Part shown: positions 1 to 5,437 of the stretch, in pieces | Layout of the letters: each line of letters begins with the position of its first letter | Position numbering within the stretch: position 1 is the first letter of the stretch | Assembly (NCBI GenBank): GCA_036569845.1 | Contig: DATCPY010000111.1 | Span: 1 to 5,507 of the forward strand | Reading direction: 5' to 3' | Source of the DNA: UBA4735 sp036569845 | GTDB lineage: Bacteria > Chloroflexota > Limnocylindria > P2-11E | DNA length: 5,507 nucleotides | Position numbers and translations under genes: made by a program | The notes under the pieces: generated by a model | What the model was told of the DNA's origin: nothing | Seen by the model: only the letters and a program-made list of their open reading frames with translations | The model's database searches: none

Positions 1-374
1 TCGCTTTGATACGACTGGCGCTTCCAGATCGGCCGGGGCGAGAAGAACCCGTCGCCCTCGTTCCGCGGCACGACGTGCACGTGGACATGCGGCACGCTCT
101 GGCTTACGCGCGTGTTCGCCGCGACGAACGAGCCGTCCGCGCCGAGGGCCCGCTGCACCGCCATCGACGTGCGGCGCACGATCTCGAACAGCGGACCAAC
201 GAGCTCAGCCGGCAGGTCGTCCAACGTCGCGACGTGCGCGCGTGGCACGACCAGGGTGTGACCGAGGAACAGCGGGCTCGTGTCGAGGAACGCCACGATC
301 CGGTCGTCGCGATGCACGATGTGACCCGGCAGCTCGCCGGCGGCGATGCGGCAGAAGATGCAGCCGGCGGTCAC
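1..374 (-). CDS. HIT-family (histidine triad) nucleotide-binding protein, 3' end cut by window edge
   Basis: The reverse strand encodes about 124 visible residues beginning VTAGCIFCRIAAGELPG and continuing off the left edge. HIT proteins are small nucleotide hydrolases or transferases that act on nucleoside phosphoramidates or dinucleoside polyphosphates in the cytoplasm. The histidine triad is visible as HVHVHVVPR at about residues 96-104, preceded by the substrate-loop Asn and QSV of the family. The N-terminal CxxC (Cys5, Cys8) is the zinc-site version of the fold, and a HRDDRIVAFLD stretch follows as in HinT-like proteins. The start is GTG at 374-372. It overlaps the TGA of the preceding open frame as GTGA, which suggests translational coupling. 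An upstream ATG at 391-389 is in the other frame and runs into that TGA. The family call is secure; the exact substrate cannot be told. Confidence 0.93.
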   Translation of the reverse strand, partial: MTAGCIFCRIAAGELPGHIVHRDDRIVAFLDTSPLFLGHTLVVPRAHVATLDDLPAELVGPLFEIVRRTSMAVQRALGADGSFVAANTRVSQSVPHVHVHVVPRNEGDGFFSPRPIWKRQSYQS

Positions 375-457
375 GGGCCGATGCGCTCCATCAGTAGCAC
401 GCGCTCGGCGGGATTCAGGGTGAGTACCAGGTGGTAGCGGTCCAGCTCGTCCGTCAG
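371..457 (-). CDS. Possible small ORF or gene remnant upstream of the HIT gene
   Basis: A minus-strand frame is open from just after a TAA at 532-530 to a TGA at 373-371. Its last part reads AEVDELTDELDRY, then HLVLTLNPAERV, then LLMERIGP. It looks coding: nearly every codon ends in G or C, and the peptide resembles an acidic amphipathic helix. It has no ATG, GTG or TTG in a sensible place. The boundary given uses a CTG at 457-455 that sits 8 bases after a GGAGG, which would give a peptide of about 28 residues. Its stop overlaps the HIT start in a GTGA, typical of coupled genes. It may be a short leader-type protein with a non-standard start, or the tail of a gene whose 5' part was lost. I do not recognise it. 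Confidence 0.3.
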   Translation of the reverse strand: MTDELDRYHLVLTLNPAERVLLMERIGP

Positions 458-491
458 CTCATCGACCTCCGCGACCTTCGCCGAATAGCAA

Positions 492-514
492 ATCCCGGGC
501 TCAGCGCCCGGGAT
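492..514 (-). terminator. Rho-independent-type terminator of the cold-shock gene
   Basis: A perfect 9-bp stem (ATCCCGGGC pairing with GCCCGGGAT) closes a 5-base loop. It begins 25 bases beyond the stop codon of the cold-shock gene on the minus strand. On that strand the stem is followed by TTGCTATT, a modest T-rich tail. The plus-strand side has no T tract, so the signal points to minus-strand transcripts. Confidence 0.75.
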
Positions 515-539
515 CTGCCAAATGCTTCGTTAGCGCGAT

Positions 540-740
540 CTAGGCCGGTGTGACGTTCTGCGCCTCTTCCTTGTTGTTCCGCGAGCTCACGCCCTTCTCG
601 TACGTGACGGCCTGACCGACCTGAAGCCGGTCGAATCCGCCGCCCGCCACCTGCGAGCGGTGGAAGAAGAGGTCCGTGCCGTCCGCCTGTGCGATGAAGC
701 CGTATCCGCGATCCGTGAGGGTCTTGACTGTGCCGTTCAC
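540..740 (-). CDS. Cold-shock domain protein (CspA family), 66 aa
   Basis: This is a single cold-shock (OB-fold) domain of 66 residues, the usual CspA length, that binds single-stranded RNA or DNA and acts as an RNA chaperone. RNP1 is seen as RGYGFI at residues 11-16 and RNP2 as DLFFHRS at 23-29. The C-terminal part, VTYEKGVSSRNNKEEAQNV, matches the last strands of the fold. The start is taken as GTG at 740-738 (VNGTVKTLTD), with GGAG 7 bases upstream. A longer reading from 875 adds a tail with no domain character. The Trp found early in E. coli CspA (the KWFN segment) is absent here, where the sequence reads KTLTD. The gene stands alone, with a terminator 25 bases after its stop and a divergent small gene upstream. 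Confidence 0.93.
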   Translation of the reverse strand: MNGTVKTLTDRGYGFIAQADGTDLFFHRSQVAGGGFDRLQVGQAVTYEKGVSSRNNKEEAQNVTPA

Positions 741-873
741 TTTCGACTCCGTTCTTACTTGGGCAACGCGCTGCACCCAGAGTAGTCCCCCCGTTACATC
801 TTCGTCACCCGGCCCCCAAGCGAAGGCCCGAAGGGACCCTCGCCGTGGCACATCGGTTGCTTGATGGGTCCTC
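741..873. promoter_or_regulatory. Divergent intergenic region between the cold-shock gene and the small Cys/His gene
   Basis: These 133 bases lie between two genes pointing away from each other and must hold the cold-shock promoter, and probably the other one too. I see no convincing -35/-10 pair on either strand. The best minus-strand candidate is a TGTAAC near 798-793 with a poor upstream element. The cold-shock mRNA would then carry a leader of several tens of bases. Confidence 0.35.
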
Positions 874-1095
874 ATGGGCGAGCTCGTTTCCTACGTTTGC
901 GTCCGCGCCGACCATCAGTGGTGCACCGCCGACTCCGGCCAGGTGCATCCGAAGGATGGCGCTCTCGCGTGGTGTCCGGACGCGTCGCTCGACGCCCGCG
1001 AGCGTCACGAATGGCGGGCCTGCGATGCCGCGCCGCTCGCCGCGATCGCCAGTCTTGCCGCGTCCGTCGGAGCGATGGAGTCCGCGGTCTCCTAG
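874..1095 (+). CDS. Small Cys/His/Trp-rich protein of unknown function, 73 aa
   Basis: I do not recognise this protein. It starts MGELVSYVCVRADHQWC; the ATG at 874 is forced because an in-frame TGA lies at 862-864. Codons mostly end in G or C, as in the neighbouring genes. The first 50 residues contain four Cys (9, 17, 34, 50), three His (14, 25, 45) and three Trp (16, 33, 47). Trp-Cys pairs recur as HQWC, LAWC and EWRAC. The last 20 residues are an Ala-rich helix-like tail. There is no signal peptide or membrane segment. The Cys/His pattern could hold a metal such as zinc, but the spacing fits no zinc ribbon that I know. No strong Shine-Dalgarno sequence is seen. It is divergent from the cold-shock gene and its stop interlocks with that of the convergent ChrA gene. 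Confidence 0.65.
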   Translation: MGELVSYVCVRADHQWCTADSGQVHPKDGALAWCPDASLDARERHEWRACDAAPLAAIASLAASVGAMESAVS

Positions 1096-1601
1096 CGCCC
1101 CAGCACCAGCCCGACGGCGCCGCCCACCACGATCATCGTCGCCGGATGCAGCCTTCCGTGCGCGGTCACGACGACGGTCACGACGACGAGCACGATCTGC
1201 CAGAGCTGCGTGCCGCTTCCGGCAACGATCGTGGCGCCTGTCGCGAGCAGCAGCCCGGCGGTCGCGAGCGAGACCCCGCGCACGAGCCCGCCGAACCACG
1301 TCGACAGCAGCCAGCGACGCGCGAGCGCGGTGGCCGGCAGCATGACGAGGGGCGCGACGCTCGCCCCGATGAGCGCGTACAGCGCGCCCGTCCAGCCGGC
1401 CACGATGTACCCGAGGCTGACGATGTACAGGCCGTTCGGCCCGGGCGCGAGGCGGCCGACCGCGAGCGCCTGCACGATCCCCGCGTCGGTCACGTATTGC
1501 GGCACGAGATCGGCGCGCAGGAGGGGGAGCGACGCCAGCCCGCCGATCGCGAGCGCCGATGACTTCAAGAAGATGACAAAGAGTCCGAGCTGCTCCCACA
1601 T
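1092..1601 (-). CDS. Chromate transporter family protein, C-terminal half of a split ChrA (CHR domain), 169 aa
   Basis: This is one CHR domain (chromate ion transporter family) of 169 residues, about half the length of full-size ChrA, so it belongs to the short-chain type that works in pairs. Family marks are the N-terminal FLKSSALAIGGLASLPLL (residues 11-28) and AVGRLAPGPNGLYIVSLGY (47-65), which carries the conserved PGP. The protein is strongly hydrophobic, with several membrane helices. Residues 139-146 repeat VVVT twice, encoded by a 12-base tandem repeat at 1164-1187. It follows its partner gene after 8 bases and is surely co-transcribed with it. Split pairs such as Bacillus YwrB/YwrA have been linked to chromate resistance when expressed together. 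Whether chromate, sulfate or another anion is the natural substrate here is not known. Confidence 0.88.
   Translation of the reverse strand: MWEQLGLFVIFLKSSALAIGGLASLPLLRADLVPQYVTDAGIVQALAVGRLAPGPNGLYIVSLGYIVAGWTGALYALIGASVAPLVMLPATALARRWLLSTWFGGLVRGVSLATAGLLLATGATIVAGSGTQLWQIVLVVVTVVVTAHGRLHPATMIVVGGAVGLVLGR
1164..1187. repeat. Two-copy 12-bp tandem repeat inside the ChrA C-half gene
   Basis: The unit GGTCACGACGAC occurs twice without mismatch or gap. On the coding (minus) strand it encodes VVVT repeated twice inside a membrane segment, so the reading frame is kept. Confidence 0.8.
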
Positions 1602-1609
1602 CGGCCGAG

Positions 1610-2200
1610 TCAGCTCATCGGCGCGTCGCTCGACGTCGGCCGCTCACGGCCGAGGAGCAGCGCCCCGAGCACGCCGGCGACGAAGATGACGACGATCGTC
1701 TGCGCGAGACCGGCCAGGAGGATGCCGAACGCGGCGGCGATCACCCCGATATCGAGGAGCGCGAAGCGGCCACGTTGCAGCACCGGCCTGGCCAGCGTCA
1801 GCGCGAGCCCGATCGTCATGCCGCCGGCGACCGGCCCGATGCCCGCGAGGGCCGCGATCGTGAGCGGATGCTGTGCGATCTGGCCGAGGAACGCGGTCGC
1901 GATCGCGGTGATGATCGCGGCCGGCACCATCATTCCGGCGACCGACACGATCACACCGCGGGCGCCGGCCATCTGCCGGCCGAGCAGTCCAGCGAGCGCG
2001 ACGAGATGGATGCCTGGGCTGAGCTGGGAGAGGGCCCACGCTTCGTTGAACGCACGCGGCGTGATCCAGGCCTTGCGCTCGACGAGGATGCGTCGGATCA
2101 GGAACAGCGTGCTGGTGCCGCCGCCGACGGATTGCGTGCCGATGTCGAACCACGCGCGGGCCAGGTCGCGCGACGACGGCGAAGGTGTCACGATCGGCAT
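1610..2200 (-). CDS. Chromate transporter family protein, N-terminal half of a split ChrA (CHR domain), 196 aa
   Basis: This is the upstream partner of the pair, also with one CHR domain. The Gly-rich SVGGGTSTLFLIRRILVERK (residues 24-43) corresponds to the family's FGGP-type N-terminal motif. SQLSPGIHLVALAGLLG (58-74) corresponds to the conserved Q-x-x-PGP segment, here PGI. Hydrophobic helices follow at about 82-105, 113-138 and 148-184, and a short polar tail ends the protein. The start is ATG at 2200-2198; a GTG three codons further in is an alternative, and neither has a strong Shine-Dalgarno sequence. The gene lies first in the two-gene unit and is divergent from the ugp-like operon across 66 bases. 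CHR transporters move anions such as chromate across the inner membrane by proton-motive force. The substrate is inferred from the family only. Confidence 0.88.
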   Translation of the reverse strand: MPIVTPSPSSRDLARAWFDIGTQSVGGGTSTLFLIRRILVERKAWITPRAFNEAWALSQLSPGIHLVALAGLLGRQMAGARGVIVSVAGMMVPAAIITAIATAFLGQIAQHPLTIAALAGIGPVAGGMTIGLALTLARPVLQRGRFALLDIGVIAAAFGILLAGLAQTIVVIFVAGVLGALLLGRERPTSSDAPMS

Positions 2201-2245
2201 GCTACGGACGAACTCGTATTCAGGCGCTGTTCAGTCACGATGCGC

Positions 2246-2269
2246 CACGTCTAGGATGCCGCGGACGTG
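2246..2269. promoter_or_regulatory. Possible promoter element and operator at the start of the permease operon
   Basis: A TAGGAT at 2252-2257 fits the TANNNT form of a -10 element and ends 9 bases before the first possible start codon (GTG 2267). That would give a very short leader or a leaderless mRNA. A 6-bp inverted repeat, CACGTC (2246-2251) and GACGTG (2264-2269), brackets it with 12 bases between. Such a layout could be an operator, but the arms are short. The -35 region is poor (TTCAGT at 2230-2235). Confidence 0.25.
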
Positions 2270-3157
2270 ATGCGCTGGACGGCCCGGGACGCGCGCGGCC
2301 TCGGCATCGGCCTCGTCTATCTGCTGCCCTCGTTCGCGCTCTTCGCGGCGTTCGTGTTCATCCCGCTCGGGCGCACGATCTACCTCAGCTTCTTCTACAC
2401 CCGCCAGAGCGGGGCGATCTCGTCGTTCGCCGGGCTCGACCAGTACCTCGACCTCCTCACGTCGGAGGTCTTCCACTCGGGGCTGCTCGCGACGGCGCTC
2501 TTCGTCCTGTACACGGTCCCGTTCGTCATCGCCCTCGGGCTCGTCCTCGCTGTGCTGCTGAACCAGCGGCTGCGCGGAATCAATGTCTTCCGGACGATGA
2601 TGTCGAGCAGCATCGCGATCTCCGCCTCGGTTGGCTCGCTCGTCTGGCTGCTGCTGTTCAACCCGAGCATCGGGCTGCTGAACCTGGTGCTCTCGCTCGT
2701 CGGGATCATCGGCCCGCAATGGCTCATCCAGCCGAACACGGCGATCATCGCGGTGTCGATCACCACGGTCTGGCTCACCCTCGGCACGAACATCATCGTC
2801 CTGCTCGCGGGACTGCAGGGCGTGCCCGAGGAGATCTACGAGGCCGCGCATCTCGATGGGGCCCACGGCGCACGGCTGTTCACCCGCATCACCGTGCCGA
2901 TGGTCTCGCCGTCCCTCTTCTTCCTGCTCGTGGTCGACACGATCGCGGTCCTCCAGGCCTTCACCCAGATCCACCTGTTGACCCGCGGCGGCCCGGTCGA
3001 TGCGACGCGCGCGCTCGTCTACAGCATCTACCTCGACGCGTTCCAGAACTTCCAGTTCGGCTACGCGAGCGCGCAGGCCGTGATCCTGTTCGTGCTGGTC
3101 CTCGCCCTGACGGTCATCCAATTCCAGGTCGTCGAGCGGCGGGTGCACTATCAGTAA
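2267..3157 (+). CDS. ugpA: ABC transporter permease, UgpA/MalF type (glycerol-3-phosphate or glycerophosphodiester uptake)
   Basis: This 296-residue inner-membrane permease has the usual UgpA length. Hydrophobic segments lie at about 12-35, 72-98, 113-131, 158-184, 217-240 and 270-290, giving six helices. The cytoplasmic EAA loop that contacts the ATPase is clear: EEIYEAAHLDGAHGARLF starts at 188, with EAA at 192-194, the DG at 197-198 and the ITVP end at 208-211. It is the first gene of the operon, followed by UgpE-type, UgpB-type and GlpD genes, and this context gives the substrate guess. The start is GTG 2267 or the next codon, ATG 2270; AGGA at 2253-2256 is a weak, distant ribosome site. 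By sequence alone it could be any carbohydrate-type (MalF/UgpA) permease. Confidence 0.85.
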   Translation: MMRWTARDARGLGIGLVYLLPSFALFAAFVFIPLGRTIYLSFFYTRQSGAISSFAGLDQYLDLLTSEVFHSGLLATALFVLYTVPFVIALGLVLAVLLNQRLRGINVFRTMMSSSIAISASVGSLVWLLLFNPSIGLLNLVLSLVGIIGPQWLIQPNTAIIAVSITTVWLTLGTNIIVLLAGLQGVPEEIYEAAHLDGAHGARLFTRITVPMVSPSLFFLLVVDTIAVLQAFTQIHLLTRGGPVDATRALVYSIYLDAFQNFQFGYASAQAVILFVLVLALTVIQFQVVERRVHYQ

Positions 3158-3182
3158 CGCGGTCGCGCGACAGCGGCGGCCA

Positions 3183-3998
3183 TTGCGTCCCGGCCGCGTC
3201 GTTGCGTACGTGGCGCTCGGCCTCGTGGCGCTCGTCGTGGCGTTCCCGCTGCTGTTGGCACTCTCGTACTCGTTCATGCCCGAGCGGGACATCGTGCAGT
3301 TCCCGCCACCGATCCTTCCGGTCCATCCGACCCTGGCGAACTACGACATCGTCCTCAACACGATCCCCATCGGGCGCTACCTGCTGAACAGCTTCGTCGT
3401 GTCGAGCGCCGTCGTCATCGGCCAGCTGATCACCGCGAGCCTCGCGGCGTTCGCGTTCTCGTTCCTCGTCTTCCGCGGCCGCTCGCTGCTGTTCTTCGTG
3501 TTCCTGAGCACGCTGATGATCCCGTGGGAGGCCACGATCATCCCCAACTACCTGACCATTCGGCAGCTGGGGTGGATCGACACGTACCAGGGCCTCGCCG
3601 TTCCGTTCATGGCCACGGCCTTCGGCACGTTCCTGCTGCGCCAGGGGTTCATGCAGATCCCCCGCGAGTTGTGGGACGCCGCGCGGATCGACGGCGCCAG
3701 CTCGTTCGGTTTCCTACGCACGATGGTGATCCCGCTCTCCAGGCCGGCCCTCGCCACCGTCGGGATCTACGGCTTCCTGTCGACCTACAACCAGTACTTC
3801 TGGCCGCTCCTCATCACCAATCAAACCCTCATGCGCACGACCCAGGTCGGCGTTGCGCAGCTACGCTTCGAGGAGTCCGCTCGCTGGGGGGTCATCATGG
3901 CGGGTGTCATCATGGTCGCGGTACCGACCCTCGCTCTCCTGATCGCAGGACAGCGGCAGCTCATTCGTGGTCTCACAGCGGGAGCGGTCAAGGGCTAG
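3183..3998 (+). CDS. ugpE: ABC transporter permease, UgpE/MalG type
   Basis: This is the second permease half, 271 residues with the TTG start. It opens with a basic stretch and TM1 at about 6-31, followed by helices near 66-95, 101-120, 136-153, 186-212 and 236-256. The EAA loop is RELWDAARIDGASSFGFLR from 161, with DAA at 165-167, DG at 170-171 and IP at 183-184. The usual Glu of EAA is Asp here. PPPILPVHPTLANYDIV (41-57) is the periplasmic segment typical of MalG/UgpE proteins. TTG at 3183 is the only standard start codon between the UgpA stop and TM1. It has no good Shine-Dalgarno sequence, and the frame stays open upstream, so a rarer start inside the preceding gene end is possible. The gap to UgpA is 25 bases. 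Confidence 0.85.
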   Translation: MRPGRVVAYVALGLVALVVAFPLLLALSYSFMPERDIVQFPPPILPVHPTLANYDIVLNTIPIGRYLLNSFVVSSAVVIGQLITASLAAFAFSFLVFRGRSLLFFVFLSTLMIPWEATIIPNYLTIRQLGWIDTYQGLAVPFMATAFGTFLLRQGFMQIPRELWDAARIDGASSFGFLRTMVIPLSRPALATVGIYGFLSTYNQYFWPLLITNQTLMRTTQVGVAQLRFEESARWGVIMAGVIMVAVPTLALLIAGQRQLIRGLTAGAVKG

Positions 3999-4015
3999 TA
4001 GGCGTGGAGGAATAG

Positions 4016-5383
4016 ATGCGTAGGTTCACGGCACTCGCGCTCATCATCTCGTTCGTCGCCGTGGCGTGCGGCGGCTCGGGCGGCGGAGGCGGCTCGTCAG
4101 ATCAGTCGGCGCTCGCTCCGGGCAAGGACGTCAAGCCGGCCGCCAAGATCGTCTGGTGGCATGCGATGACCGGCGTCAACGCGGACGCCCTCAACAAGAT
4201 CGCGGATGGCTTCAACAAGAGTCAGAGCAACATCAAGGTCGAGACGGTGTTCCAGGGAACGTACGACGACCTGCTGTCCAAGCTGAACACGGCGCTCGCG
4301 TCGAACGCCGCGCCCGCGCTCGCCCAGATCTACGACATCGGCCAGGCGTACATGCGCCAGTCGGGCGAGACCGTGCCGATCCAGGCATTCATCGACCGCG
4401 ACAAGTTCGACACGTCCGACTTCGAGCCGGCGGTCCTCAACTACTACAAGTACCAGGACAAGCTGCAGAGCATGCCCTGGAACGCGTCGTCCTCGATCCT
4501 TCTCTACAACAAGGACGCGTTCAAGGCGGCAGGGCTCGACCCCGAGAAGCCGCCGCTCACCTTCAGCGAGGTGACCGACTATGCGAAGAAGCTGACGAAG
4601 AAGGACGCCAGCGGCCAGACCACCCAGTACGGCTTCGGACCGTCGATCTACGGGTGGCTCTTCGAGCAGCTCATGGCGACCTCCGGTGCGCTCTACTGCG
4701 ACAACGGCAACGGCCGTGACAACCGCGCGACCAAGGTCGTTTGGAACGGTCCCGAGGGTAAGGCGATCCTCGATTGGTGGAAGGCCGGAGTCGACGGCGG
4801 CTACTTCTACAACCCGGGCATCGACAACGGCGGCGCAAGCAACGCGTTCAACGCCGGCAAGACGGCGTTCTATATCGAGAGCTCGGCGTCGCTCCGCGGC
4901 TCCATCAACACCGCGAAGTTCCAGGTCGGCACCGGGATCTATCCGCGCCCGGACGGCAAGCCCGCGACCGGCGGCAACATCATCGGCGGCGCCTCGCTAT
5001 ACATCCTGAAGAGCCGTCCGGCGGAGGAGCAGCAGGCCGCCTGGGAGTTCATCAAGTACGCGATGTCCCCCGCGGTCCAGGCGCAGTGGCAGAACGACAC
5101 CGGGTACTACCCGATCGTGAAGAAGGCCTACGACGAAGCGGCGAGCAAGGACTGGGCGGCCAAGTACCCGCAGTTCCTCACCGCGACCAACGAGATCCGC
5201 AACTCGCCCCAGAACCGCCCGACCAACGGGTGCGTCCTCGGCGTGATGCCGCAGGCTCGCGCCCGCACGCAGAAGATGATCGAGTCGGTGCTCCTCGGCC
5301 AGGCCACGAGCCAGGCCGCGCTCGACGCGGCGGTCGCCGAGGTGAACGACGCGATCGACAAGTACAACAAGGCGAACAAGTAG
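4016..5383 (+). CDS. ugpB: UgpB-like ABC substrate-binding lipoprotein
   Basis: This 455-residue extracytoplasmic solute-binding protein delivers ligand to the UgpA/UgpE pair. Residues 1-17 form a lipoprotein signal with Cys18 in AVAC, followed by a Gly/Ser linker. The mature part resembles E. coli UgpB by eye: PWNASSSILLYNKDAFKAAG near 154-173, NIIGGASLYIL at 321-331, DTGYYPIVKKAYDE at 361-374 and GVMPQARA at 409-416. From remembered E. coli ligand contacts, Tyr83, Asp107 (Glu in E. coli), Ser158-159, Gly324-325, Tyr364 and Arg415 are plausible equivalents. One of the two ligand-stacking Trp is Ile211, while Trp214 is kept. Cys228 and Cys406 could form a disulfide. A strong GGAGG lies 5 bases before the ATG. 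The gene follows ugpE by 17 bases and precedes glpD. Glycerophosphodiester binding is as likely as glycerol-3-phosphate. Confidence 0.87.
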   Translation: MRRFTALALIISFVAVACGGSGGGGGSSDQSALAPGKDVKPAAKIVWWHAMTGVNADALNKIADGFNKSQSNIKVETVFQGTYDDLLSKLNTALASNAAPALAQIYDIGQAYMRQSGETVPIQAFIDRDKFDTSDFEPAVLNYYKYQDKLQSMPWNASSSILLYNKDAFKAAGLDPEKPPLTFSEVTDYAKKLTKKDASGQTTQYGFGPSIYGWLFEQLMATSGALYCDNGNGRDNRATKVVWNGPEGKAILDWWKAGVDGGYFYNPGIDNGGASNAFNAGKTAFYIESSASLRGSINTAKFQVGTGIYPRPDGKPATGGNIIGGASLYILKSRPAEEQQAAWEFIKYAMSPAVQAQWQNDTGYYPIVKKAYDEAASKDWAAKYPQFLTATNEIRNSPQNRPTNGCVLGVMPQARARTQKMIESVLLGQATSQAALDAAVAEVNDAIDKYNKANK

Positions 5384-5390
5384 CCACACG

Positions 5391-5437
5391 CGAGGAGACG
5401 GTGCGGTCGCTCGGCGACCGCACCGTCGATCTCCTCG
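5391..5437 (+). promoter_or_regulatory. Long hairpin enclosing the glpD ribosome-binding site and start codon
   Basis: Bases 5397-5409 pair perfectly with 5415-5427 (13 bp, loop CTCGG). After a four-base bulge (GATC, 5428-5431) a further 6 bp pair 5391-5396 with 5432-5437. The Shine-Dalgarno GAGGAG (5392-5397) and the GTG start (5401-5403) both lie in the 5' arm; TCCTC in the 3' arm (5432-5436) is the anti-Shine-Dalgarno partner. No T tract follows, so it is not a standard terminator. In mRNA it would hide the glpD start. It could also guard the 3' end of the upstream transporter mRNA, or at DNA level serve as a dimer binding site. Confidence 0.7.

Noticed and set aside
6..437. Plus-strand 143-codon frame at the left edge
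   Set aside because: It is antisense to the HIT gene, whose histidine triad and CxxC are clear on the minus strand.
741..875. N-terminally extended cold-shock protein starting at 875
   Set aside because: The extra 45 residues have no domain character; GTG 740 with GGAG upstream gives the normal family length.
805..1599. Minus-strand 264-codon frame over the ChrA C-half gene
   Set aside because: Translation is Arg/Ala-rich and low in complexity, whereas the frame at 1092-1601 gives a proper CHR domain.
2231..3292. Long minus-strand open frame (353 codons) opposite the permease genes
   Set aside because: It encodes a highly charged Glu/Arg/Asp repeat-like protein with no domain, the usual antisense shadow of a GC-rich membrane-protein gene; the plus strand has clear UgpA/UgpE motifs.
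2185..3387. Long plus-strand open frame (400 codons) in another frame across ugpA and the start of ugpE
   Set aside because: Arg/Pro/His-rich translation without domains; it is a frame shadow of the real permease genes.
4997..5389. Minus-strand 130-codon frame opposite the end of ugpB
   Set aside because: Arg/Leu/Val-rich shadow with no recognisable domain; the plus strand is conserved UgpB sequence.
5391..5437. The glpD hairpin read as a transcription terminator after ugpB
   Set aside because: No T-rich tract follows either arm, and it contains the RBS and first codons of the next gene, so a control element fits better than a terminator.
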